From assembly GCA_030631505.1 (NCBI GenBank), contig DAOVKX010000065.1, positions 1 to 5,861 of the forward strand: DNA of 5,861 nucleotides, given 5' to 3'. This DNA is from Candidatus Nanohaloarchaea archaeon (GTDB lineage: Archaea; EX4484-52; DAOVKX01). Both the position numbers and the translations under genes were made by a program. How positions within the stretch are numbered: position 1 is the stretch's first letter; each line of letters begins with the position of its first letter. Below, piece after piece: positions 1 to 5,619 of the stretch. The notes under the pieces were generated by a model. It made no database searches and was not told the DNA's origin. It saw nothing but the letters and a program-made list of their open reading frames with translations.

Positions 1-102
1 ACCTCTGTGGAGAAAATCGAGTTCGGCATGAAAAAAGAAGAGCTTTCCGGGGACAGTGGCGCAGAGGGAGGTTCAGGCGATGGTGGCGGGGGTGCAGGTT
101 AA
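1..102 (+). CDS. C-terminal tail of an upstream protein with a Gly-rich end (partial)
   Basis: The frame beginning at base 1 is open for 33 codons and stops at TAA 100-102. The visible tail has a charged stretch (VEKIEFGMKKEEL) and then a low-complexity Gly/Ser/Asp end (GGSGDGGGGAG) that is probably flexible and exposed. The stop touches the ATG of the next gene with no spacer, which suggests one transcript and translational coupling. By context it could be another pilin-like or surface subunit of the same operon, but too little is visible to name a family. The 5' end lies outside the window. Confidence 0.65.
   Translation, partial: TSVEKIEFGMKKEELSGDSGAEGGSGDGGGGAG
88..94 (+). promoter_or_regulatory. 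Shine-Dalgarno-like site for the 278-residue pilin-like gene
   Basis: GGGGGTG differs by one base from GGAGGTG, the complement of the archaeal 16S 3' tail, and lies 8 bases before the ATG at 103. It sits inside the Gly codons of the upstream frame, so Gly-codon composition alone could also produce it. It supports the chosen start. Confidence 0.45.
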
Positions 103-939
103 ATGAGCAGAAAAGCCCAACTGTCTCTTGCAATAACAGTTCTCCTGGTTCTGATGCTGATTATAGCAGCCGTTACAATAAACGCAGTGGTTACTTCCAG
201 GACTATGGAGGGGGTTGCCTATACCGAGGAAGCTTTCCAGACCAATACGGATTTGTACGCCCTGCTGAATTATGACCAGTGCGAATCCATGAATATGCCG
301 CTAAAAGAGTTGATTGCCCTGTCTATAGCGCAGGGTGCAGGTCTGGAAGGGAGCGAATATGAAAATTCCGAAACATATATAATAAGAAACAACGAGGAGC
401 CATTTCATTCTGTAAATGTTCGGGATTGTATTGCAGTGGAATTAAGTAAAATACATGAACTCAATAAAGATGATGATTTAACATATGAGTTCTATGTGGA
501 TTTTGAAAATAAAAAATATTTCCATATTGGGAGTGGAACAGGCACAGATTATATTGATGAATTTGACATAACTCGAGGGGATTGTCCTGATGAAAATGTT
601 AAAGTATCCTATTTTATTGGGAACATTGCTTGCAATAGCGGTTGTGTGCAGAATAGTGAAGGGAAATGCAAATGCATAAAAGTTGGAACAAAAGTAACTG
701 AAAGATTTGGTGAAGGTTGTTGGAGATATGGAATCTATATATGCAATGACAAAAATTCAGAACCTCCTGATACCGGCGATCTTGAACCCACAGGGCCTGC
801 CCCATGTCCTGATGAAGAAGACAACGAAGAAGCCGGCGATATGGAAAAGCTTAACAGAACATTGACAGAGTTATTATCCGTACCTAATTTAGAGCATAAA
901 GCGGTTGTGGTGTTAAAAAAATGGCAAAAAGAAGAATAG
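103..939 (+). CDS. Pilin-like, N-terminally anchored extracellular protein with class III-type signal
   Basis: This 278-residue protein begins with a short basic segment (MSRKA), then Q6 and a continuous hydrophobic helix at about residues 7-30. The order basic, A, Q-L-S, helix matches archaeal class III signal peptides, which a prepilin peptidase cleaves just before Q; I would place cleavage between A5 and Q6. The usual Glu at mature position +5 is Ala here. Residues 31-60 look helical and include F45-x6-YALL. The rest, about 65-250, is a polar ectodomain with ten cysteines, including a tight cluster CNSGCVQNSEGKCKC, followed by a Pro/Glu/Asp-rich linker near 218-240 and a charged helical C-terminus. 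I do not recognise a specific ectodomain family. The gene abuts its upstream neighbour and overlaps the next gene by 19 bases, so it is probably a co-translated component of a surface filament or secretion assembly. No pilus ATPase or platform gene is visible here, so that role is inference. Confidence 0.85.
   Translation: MSRKAQLSLAITVLLVLMLIIAAVTINAVVTSRTMEGVAYTEEAFQTNTDLYALLNYDQCESMNMPLKELIALSIAQGAGLEGSEYENSETYIIRNNEEPFHSVNVRDCIAVELSKIHELNKDDDLTYEFYVDFENKKYFHIGSGTGTDYIDEFDITRGDCPDENVKVSYFIGNIACNSGCVQNSEGKCKCIKVGTKVTERFGEGCWRYGIYICNDKNSEPPDTGDLEPTGPAPCPDEEDNEEAGDMEKLNRTLTELLSVPNLEHKAVVVLKKWQKEE
907..912 (+). promoter_or_regulatory. Shine-Dalgarno-like site for the 1125-residue gene
   Basis: GTGGTG, one mismatch from GAGGTG, lies 8 bases upstream of the ATG at 921, inside the end of the preceding gene. 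The spacing equals that of the site before the 278-residue gene. It supports ATG 921 as the start and fits coupled translation across the overlap. Confidence 0.4.
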
Positions 940-3900
940 GCCAGGGACCTCTGGTAGTATTGATGCTTATAATAGTGCCATTTCTCCTGATGTACTCTGT
1001 TTACAGCAATATTAAATTTCTGGAGACCGGCATAAGAAAAGTAAATATTGCAATGAATTCCTATAAGACAACAGACATAGATAAAACAATTCAAAGCTCG
1101 GAGCAGGTATTTGAAAAATCCGCGCTGGCTTATGCTTTGCTGTACACATCCAGTGATCTGGCGGAAATGGGCGGCGCAGACAGCGCCAGATTAAACTGCG
1201 ATGACGTCATCTGTAAAAAAACAAACGATGGAATTTTGTACTGGAGGCTTGTTAATGATAAAAAAAGTTATGACAGGATACCCTATACGTGCTACAAAGA
1301 TGAAAATTCCATTATAGGAGCGAAAACCATTGTAATTCCCGCAGGCAGCGATTCGCCAAAGGAGCTGCTTGTCCAGATATTCATGCTGAAGCCGGGAAAT
1401 GTGGAATTGGAATTTAATGGTGCGGTTCTTGGTGAAATAACAGAAACAGGCATTTACACCTATAGTGTCTCTTCCGGCGGAACCCTGACTCTTACTGCAT
1501 CTGGTGAAAATGTCGCAGTTGTAAAGCAGGTGGCGGCATCAATTTATGGCAACGGAATCGTGGGAAGCAGTAACGGCATACTGACAGAGTATCTCAACAG
1601 CTATAAAACATCTTTCAATGAATACATGGGTGCTGAAAAAGAAGGAGTGCCCTTTATTGAAATGGATGAAATAGAGGGTGCCTTTTTACGTTCAGAAGAC
1701 AACTTGCTGGGCGGAACCGCAGCAACAAAGAACAGGATTAAGGGCTACTACGAAAAGGGGAGCCCTGCTTTGAAAGGTTCAACAATAAGGGACACCGGCG
1801 TTATAGAGACAAAAACAAATGACGAATACTGGAACCTGTATGACAAAGCAGAGGCGTTTGTGAAAGAAAAGGGTGTGGGACTGAATATAGAAAACGCCCT
1901 TTACATATCGCTTAAGAATTCTGTCGGCGACAAGGTTCATGCAGAAGGTGAAAGCGAGTGCGAGTTAGAGCCTGACAAAAAAACCGGAGAGGAAGAATTA
2001 ACAACTTTATGGGGGAAATCAGAGGGCTCAATCAAAAACGCAATAAAAAATGATATAAAAACACAGCTGACTTTGATGGAGCAGGAATGGAACAAGCAGG
2101 CGCCTGAAGGAATAAATTATGAACTTCGGCTTCTTGAAAACAATGTTGAAATTGAGAATAAAGGGGAAATTAAGAGTTACATATGTGACCATGAGCCTGC
2201 GGATTGTTATGACCGGTGCGAAGATAGAGAAAACAGAGATTGCTGTTATCATACAACGTGCTGCAGAGAAGATAAAGATTGTTGTATAGGGGATGAAGGC
2301 ATTGACTGCTGCAGTGAAGATGAAGACTGCGAGGATGGGCTCTGTGTTGAAAAAGAAGAAACGAGTGAAAGCAGTAGCTTATCTTCTTATAAAATGGTGG
2401 TTTTGGAAAAACAAATATATGCTCTTGCAGATATGGATGCTCCTGAATTTCCAAGGACTATCGGGGCAAGCAACAGAGAGTTCAAGTTTGTAGTTGAGGA
2501 TTACAAGAAATATGGAATAAAAGATGCAATAGACGAGGGTCTTGTGGATGGGAATTTAAATGATTACTGTGAAATCACCAAAGAGCAGAGAGATGCCCTG
2601 AAAACAAAGTGCCCTGATGATGAAACCTGTCCGCAAGGATGCCCTGGAGATTCAAACTGTGTTTTTGACTCCTGCAGCAATAATCCTGATGATGAAGACT
2701 GCCATGAATGCGATGACCCGGATGATGAAGATTGCACTCATGATGGCTGCGACAAGGACGACTGTGAAAAATGCAAAGATTGTGAGGATTTATCCAAATA
2801 TCTCTGGGCGTACTGCTATGATTACCATGCCACAACAGTGATAGAAGTCACAGTAAAACTGCTCAATGAAAAAGAGTTTCAGATGGGCCAGTCAATTGAT
2901 GTTCCCTTCCTCGAAATGAATGAAGTTAAAACTCATAAAGTGACTCTGTATGGCTTGCAAAAAAGTTCTCAGGACGATGTTGAAAGTTGCTGGATTAAAG
3001 TTGATGACTTGTCAACGGAATACCTTAAAACCAGTATGGACGAAGAAAATGTGATACGTCTAAACGATGGTTTTTCTGTTGAACTCAAGGATGCAGATTT
3101 TGATGGGGGTACATGCACTGTAAGCTACAAGACCTGCTGTTCGCCGTGCAACAGAAATGGTGTCTGTGAACCTGAGATTGGCGAAAACAATGAAAACTGC
3201 GTGTTTGACTGCCCGACATGTTCTGACGGAGTGCAGAACGGTGATGAGGAAGGTATTGACTGCGGCGGCGCTGTGTGCGAGCCGTGCCCGGTTCCGCCGG
3301 AACCTACATGTGTTGATGAAATAAAAAACGGTGATGAGGAAGGTATTGACTGCGGTGGTTCTTGCCCTCCATGCTCTGAATGCGCGCGTGTAGGTGTATG
3401 CTGTGAAGCATGCAGAGGTGGCTATGAAATCCCGGACGTATCCGGCTGCGAGGCCCCGACAGCAACCTGTTGCAGGTCCTATGGCTATTGTATTGATATC
3501 GTCCCGGAATGTAAATGTGAAGCTGAAGATCCTTCCTGCTGTAAATTGAACTGTGGAGAACCAGACCCTGACTGCGAAAACCCTCTATGCGAGGTCAAAG
3601 AATGTATGGAAGATAATCTGCCGGAATATGTGTTGAATAATGAAGGGGAGATATGCAGAACCACAATGAACACGATAAATGGGCTTGAATGCCTGGTTGA
3701 CAATATCTGCGACTGGCTGTATGTCGGAGCAGCAGCAAATAGTGGCAGTTACTGGAGACACAAAGATCAGACAATATGTACTATACAGGTATCATTGGAC
3801 TCTGGGGGGAACAACATAAAAGAAATAGATTGCGTAGGTAGCGGTTTAAGTTGCAGGAATTTAATAAGTGACTGCAAGGGTGATGAATGTGTATGTGGCT

Positions 3901-4298
3901 GCAGAAAAGACTGTGAATCTGACGGGGTGTGCCATCCGGAATGTGAAAGCGATGAAGAATGTTCAAAAGACCCTGACTGCACTGGAGGAGTTATCTGCGC
4001 TCCAGAAACTCTGAGGTGTTCAGAAAGTGTTGAAAACGGCCTGGAGAAATGCAGTGATGACGGAACTGTATGGGGTGAATATCCTATGCCTGGATGCAGT
4101 GATGGTGTCTGTGGATACTGTGAGTATAGTGAAGAAGAAACTGAAAGATTTTGCCAAACTGGAGATATATTAACTGAATGTCAGGAGGACAACAGAGTGC
4201 ATGTAATTGACTGTTGTGAGTATAGCTGCCACACATGGTCAACACCGAGTTACGAGTTAGGGAGAGCGGTTTCACGCGCTATTTGTTTATCACAGTAA
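921..4298 (+). CDS. Giant cysteine-rich, membrane-anchored surface protein (pilin-like N-terminus)
   Basis: This is a 1125-residue protein with about 90 cysteines. Residues 1-9 are basic, with G7-Q8 a possible prepilin-type cleavage point, and 10-29 form a single hydrophobic helix. Residues 30-80 look helical. About 130-205 is beta-rich with few cysteines, and 215-420 is mixed and charged. From 422 on, cysteine modules alternate with other segments: 422-475 has 13 Cys including four vicinal CC pairs; 550-632 is acidic with 14 Cys; 640-735 is beta-rich; 743-764 is a CNRNGVCEP...C module; 767-789 and 797-818 are tandem NGDEEGIDCGG modules; 820-1020 is further Cys-rich sequence ending in DGVCHPEC...DPDC; 1033-1064 and 1078-1103 are a tandem C-x(8,10)-C-x(10,14)-C-x4-C pair. 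GVCEP and NGDEEGIDCGG motifs are known from extracellular proteins of archaea and bacteria, without a settled function. I infer an extracellular disulfide-rich, possibly calcium-binding, adhesin or tip-like subunit. No catalytic motif was recognised. The start is supported by the 19-base overlap and the upstream GTGGTG. Confidence 0.85.
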   Translation: MAKRRIGQGPLVVLMLIIVPFLLMYSVYSNIKFLETGIRKVNIAMNSYKTTDIDKTIQSSEQVFEKSALAYALLYTSSDLAEMGGADSARLNCDDVICKKTNDGILYWRLVNDKKSYDRIPYTCYKDENSIIGAKTIVIPAGSDSPKELLVQIFMLKPGNVELEFNGAVLGEITETGIYTYSVSSGGTLTLTASGENVAVVKQVAASIYGNGIVGSSNGILTEYLNSYKTSFNEYMGAEKEGVPFIEMDEIEGAFLRSEDNLLGGTAATKNRIKGYYEKGSPALKGSTIRDTGVIETKTNDEYWNLYDKAEAFVKEKGVGLNIENALYISLKNSVGDKVHAEGESECELEPDKKTGEEELTTLWGKSEGSIKNAIKNDIKTQLTLMEQEWNKQAPEGINYELRLLENNVEIENKGEIKSYICDHEPADCYDRCEDRENRDCCYHTTCCREDKDCCIGDEGIDCCSEDEDCEDGLCVEKEETSESSSLSSYKMVVLEKQIYALADMDAPEFPRTIGASNREFKFVVEDYKKYGIKDAIDEGLVDGNLNDYCEITKEQRDALKTKCPDDETCPQGCPGDSNCVFDSCSNNPDDEDCHECDDPDDEDCTHDGCDKDDCEKCKDCEDLSKYLWAYCYDYHATTVIEVTVKLLNEKEFQMGQSIDVPFLEMNEVKTHKVTLYGLQKSSQDDVESCWIKVDDLSTEYLKTSMDEENVIRLNDGFSVELKDADFDGGTCTVSYKTCCSPCNRNGVCEPEIGENNENCVFDCPTCSDGVQNGDEEGIDCGGAVCEPCPVPPEPTCVDEIKNGDEEGIDCGGSCPPCSECARVGVCCEACRGGYEIPDVSGCEAPTATCCRSYGYCIDIVPECKCEAEDPSCCKLNCGEPDPDCENPLCEVKECMEDNLPEYVLNNEGEICRTTMNTINGLECLVDNICDWLYVGAAANSGSYWRHKDQTICTIQVSLDSGGNNIKEIDCVGSGLSCRNLISDCKGDECVCGCRKDCESDGVCHPECESDEECSKDPDCTGGVICAPETLRCSESVENGLEKCSDDGTVWGEYPMPGCSDGVCGYCEYSEEETERFCQTGDILTECQEDNRVHVIDCCEYSCHTWSTPSYELGRAVSRAICLSQ
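2184..2345 (+). other. Cys module 1 of the giant protein: vicinal CC-pair array (residues 422-475)
   Basis: The segment encodes 13 cysteines in 54 residues. Its core is four adjacent Cys pairs at 441/442, 447/448, 454/455 and 463/464, then single Cys at 470 and 475. Gaps between pairs are 4, 5 and 7 residues, filled with Asp, Glu and a few basic residues. I do not match it to a named domain. Either a compact disulfide knot or a metal-binding element is possible; an extracellular location favours disulfides. Confidence 0.7.
2568..2816 (+). other. Cys module 2 of the giant protein: acidic PDDEDC segment (residues 550-632)
   Basis: Fourteen cysteines lie in 83 residues with a strong excess of Asp and Glu. 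The heptads NPDDEDC and DPDDEDC occur in tandem, followed by CDKDDCEKCKDC. Regular Asp/Cys spacing of this kind recalls calcium-binding, disulfide-bonded stalks such as thrombospondin type 3 repeats, but the spacing does not fit that consensus well, so calcium binding is inference. Confidence 0.6.
3147..3212 (+). other. CNRNGVCEP...C cysteine module (residues 743-764)
   Basis: The pattern is C-x5-C-E-P-x2-G-E-x3-N-C-x3-D-C, beginning CNRNGVCEPEIGE and ending NCVFDC. It fits a widespread short extracellular motif of the type C-G-N-G-x-C-E-x-G-E-x-x-x-N-C-x-x-D-C found in archaeal and bacterial surface proteins. It directly precedes the tandem NGDEEGIDCGG units. Confidence 0.6.
3237..3265 (+). 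repeat. 29-base perfect direct repeat, copy 1
   Basis: The 29 bases running from AACGGTGATG to ATTGACTGCGG are identical to 3327-3355, exactly 90 bases (30 codons) away. They encode the NGDEEGIDCG core. The bases on either side differ. Confidence 0.9.
3327..3355 (+). repeat. 29-base perfect direct repeat, copy 2
   Basis: This is identical to 3237-3265. Identity includes all third codon positions, although several of the amino acids have alternative codons, which suggests recent duplication or conversion between the two modules. Confidence 0.9.
4017..4229 (+). other. C-terminal tandem Cys units of the giant protein (residues 1033-1103)
   Basis: Unit A has Cys at 1033, 1044, 1059 and 1064; unit B at 1078, 1087, 1098 and 1103. 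Both follow C-x(8,10)-C-x(10,14)-C-x4-C. Unit A contains EKCSDDGTVW and GCSDGVC, a style seen in short repeats of archaeal and bacterial surface proteins. CEYS occurs in both, with an 11-base DNA match (TGTGAGTATAG) at 4119-4129 and 4215-4225. A Cys-poor tail of 22 residues, which is not hydrophobic, ends the protein. Confidence 0.55.
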
Positions 4299-4362
4299 CC
4301 AGGCAGCAGATTCCTGATAAGATAAAAGTAACTATATAAGGGAAATTTGTCTATAATTTAGA
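4299..4362. other. 64-base intergenic gap carrying the antiporter promoter
   Basis: This AT-rich spacer lies between the surface-protein operon and the antiporter. It has no clear T-run terminator and no inverted repeat that I can see. It holds the TATA box listed separately. An in-frame TAA at 4354-4356 excludes any longer start for the antiporter. Confidence 0.7.
4324..4340 (+). promoter_or_regulatory. Archaeal TATA box with purine/A-rich BRE-like flank; leaderless promoter
   Basis: TATATAA at 4333-4339 is preceded by an A-rich flank (AAAAGTAAC) that could serve as the TFB recognition element. The box centre is 27 bases before the ATG at 4363, so transcription would start at or beside the start codon. 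No Shine-Dalgarno sequence lies at usual distance before that ATG, which agrees with a leaderless mRNA. The site starts a transcription unit separate from the surface-protein genes. Confidence 0.65.
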
Positions 4363-5511
4363 ATGGCAGAATCATTAACACTGGTGCTGGTAATAATCCT
4401 TCTGGCAGTCACAGTAACCCCCATACTTTCAAAACGGGTCAGACTGCCTGTAATAATTATTGAAATCATAACAGGCATAATTCTTGGAAAATCAGGGTTC
4501 AATATAATTCCTGCGCACATGCTGATAGACTTTTTCTCGGTCTTTGGCTTGATTTATATTATGTTCCTTGCCGGAGTGGAGATTAACTTTGAGGAAATAA
4601 GAAAACATTTTTCCAAAACCGCTGCAATAGCAGCTTTTTCGATTTTAATACCTTTTTTGTCAGGGGTGTTGCTTTCATCTTATGTCGGTATACATCCTCT
4701 GCTCATGGGAACAATTTTTTCAACAACCTCACTCGGCATCATATTGCCCCTGTCAAAGGAACTTAAATATAAAAAGGAATTTTCACATGTCCTGTTTGGC
4801 TCAGTGGTTGCAGTTGACATAATCAGCATGTTCCTTCTGGCAGTTTCATTAACGCTTATCAATGGTTCTTTCTCTGCCTCGTTCTTTTATTCTCTAATGC
4901 TGATTATTATCATTTTTTTGATTCCGTGGATAATCAGGAAAAACAACATCCGGGAGAAAATAGAGAGCTGGGTTTCCAAAAAAGCGCATTTTGAGACCGA
5001 AGTCAGGTTCTCATTTGCCTTGATAGTCATCCTTGCGGCAATTTCAGAGGAGCTGGGCTTTCACTCTATCATGGGCGCGTTTATCGCAGGGCTGATAATA
5101 TCTGAACTGACGCCGAAAGCATCAATACTTGAGAAAAAACTTGAAAGCTTTGGCTATGGCTTCTTTATCCCCTTGTTTTTCATATTCATGGGCGCGAAAA
5201 TAAATATCCCATCCCTTTTTTCAAATCTTGCAAATATGGAGATTCTGGGAATCATAATAGCAGTCGGACTATTATCAAAAATCGCCGGTGTTGCGTTCAT
5301 CTCAAAAATCAGGGGCTTTGACTTTAGGGAAAGCATTGCACTCGGCCTGTTCCATACTGCCCGACTGAGTTTAATAATCGCAGCTGTGGAAGTGGGAAGC
5401 AAAATGGGGCTGATAAACGAAAACCTGTTCTCCTCGTTTATGATTCTGGCAATAGTGTCTGCTATTCTCGGCCCTTCACTGGGCAGGCATATTCTGGCAG
5501 GGAAAAAATGA
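4363..5511 (+). CDS. CPA2-type monovalent cation/proton antiporter (Na_H_Exchanger family)
   Basis: This 382-residue integral membrane protein has about 12-13 hydrophobic helices. Family landmarks include LPVIIIEIITGIILG at about 28-42, FLAGVEINFEEIRKH in the third helix region, FSTTSLG at 119-125 in the unwound helix, VD at 151-152 in the ion-binding helix, MGAFIAGLIIS near 235-245, FFIFMG near 272, and an Arg at 334 in the ESIALGLFHTARLSL helix. The family exchanges Na+ or K+ for H+ across the cytoplasmic membrane. The chain stops after the transport domain, with no TrkA-N or USP regulatory tail, as in short GerN/NapA-like members. Position 151 is Val where characterised members carry Asp, Asn or Gln before the conserved Asp, so ion choice and stoichiometry cannot be assigned. 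The start is fixed by an upstream in-frame TAA and the TATA spacing. A K+ channel follows. Confidence 0.92.
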   Translation: MAESLTLVLVIILLAVTVTPILSKRVRLPVIIIEIITGIILGKSGFNIIPAHMLIDFFSVFGLIYIMFLAGVEINFEEIRKHFSKTAAIAAFSILIPFLSGVLLSSYVGIHPLLMGTIFSTTSLGIILPLSKELKYKKEFSHVLFGSVVAVDIISMFLLAVSLTLINGSFSASFFYSLMLIIIIFLIPWIIRKNNIREKIESWVSKKAHFETEVRFSFALIVILAAISEELGFHSIMGAFIAGLIISELTPKASILEKKLESFGYGFFIPLFFIFMGAKINIPSLFSNLANMEILGIIIAVGLLSKIAGVAFISKIRGFDFRESIALGLFHTARLSLIIAAVEVGSKMGLINENLFSSFMILAIVSAILGPSLGRHILAGKK

Positions 5512-5554
5512 GTATGTTTCTTTTGCAGAACAGTATGCAGTGATGGAACCTGTG

Positions 5555-5564
5555 TATTTTAAAG
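5555..5564 (+). promoter_or_regulatory. Possible TATA box for the channel gene
   Basis: TATTTTAAAG is an imperfect archaeal TATA-like element. With the usual 25-27 base spacing, transcription would begin near 5586, giving a leader of roughly 34 bases that contains the channel's ribosome binding site. Read-through from the antiporter is an equally good explanation for expression. Confidence 0.3.
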
Positions 5565-5608
5565 TTCGCCTGCAAAGACTAATAAACCCTGCAATGACAA
5601 GTAGTATA

Positions 5609-5613
5609 GAGGT
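5609..5613 (+). promoter_or_regulatory. Shine-Dalgarno site for the K+ channel gene
   Basis: GAGGT lies 6 bases before ATG 5620 and is complementary to the archaeal 16S tail. Together with an in-frame TAG at 5602-5604, it fixes the channel start. This contrasts with the leaderless antiporter gene. Confidence 0.65.
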
Positions 5614-5619
5614 AATCGG

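Larger units (their letters stand above)
3219..3374 (+). other. Tandem C-x-D-x3-NGDEEGIDCGG-x-C modules (residues 767-789 and 797-818)
   Basis: Two copies follow the pattern C-x-D-x3-N-G-D-E-E-G-I-D-C-G-G-x(1,2)-C-x2-C, starting 30 residues apart and joined by a Pro-rich linker (PVPPEP). This short module is familiar from secreted proteins of many bacteria and archaea, where it often sits between larger domains. The shared core NGDEEGIDCGG is identical in both copies. Confidence 0.75.
5512..5619. other. 108-base gap between antiporter and channel
   Basis: The gap holds a weak T-rich tract (TTTCTTTT, 5517-5524) that could aid termination, a weak AT-rich box at 5555-5564, and the Shine-Dalgarno site of the channel. 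The antiporter frame continues open after its TGA for 16 codons, four of them Cys, to TAA 5560-5562. I found no convincing complete gene in it. Confidence 0.6.

Noticed and set aside
103..200. Bacterial lipoprotein or Sec/SPI signal at the N-terminus of the 278-residue protein
   Set aside because: There is no lipobox cysteine and no AxA cleavage region after the helix; the K-A-Q junction before the helix fits a class III signal better.
735..1094. 119-residue minus-strand open frame over the junction of the two pilin-like genes
   Set aside because: It lies opposite two well-supported coding frames, has a low-complexity composition without domain features, and no promoter or ribosome site supports it.
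2170..2835. Several overlapping open frames on both strands within the giant protein gene
   Set aside because: They are by-products of the Cys/Asp-rich codon bias (GAT, TGC, GAA) of the real frame; the His/Leu/Ser-rich minus products have no recognisable features.
2568..3212. Dockerin or EF-hand calcium domain in the Asp/Cys-rich region
   Set aside because: The D-x-D-x-D-G-x12 loop spacing of dockerins and EF-hands is not present; only a general acidic, Cys-rich character is.
3237..3355. CRISPR-like spacing of a 29-base repeat
   Set aside because: There are only two copies, both in frame inside a protein module with codon-multiple spacing, and no further repeats or leader.
3485..4275. Ser/His-rich minus-strand open frames in the 3' part of the giant protein gene
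   Set aside because: They mirror the Cys-rich plus-strand codons and have no initiation signals of their own.
4332..5402. Minus-strand open frames across the antiporter gene
   Set aside because: The plus frame is a confident antiporter; the minus frames are shadows.
5509..5511. TGA recoding (selenocysteine or reassigned stop) at the antiporter end
   Set aside because: No selenocysteine insertion hairpin was recognised, the antiporter is full length at this point, and TGA reassignment is not expected in archaea; kept only as a low-interest curiosity.
5514..5543. Short open frame (MFLLQNSMQ) just after the antiporter stop
   Set aside because: Nine codons, no ribosome binding site and no hydrophobic or conserved character; it cannot be supported as a gene.
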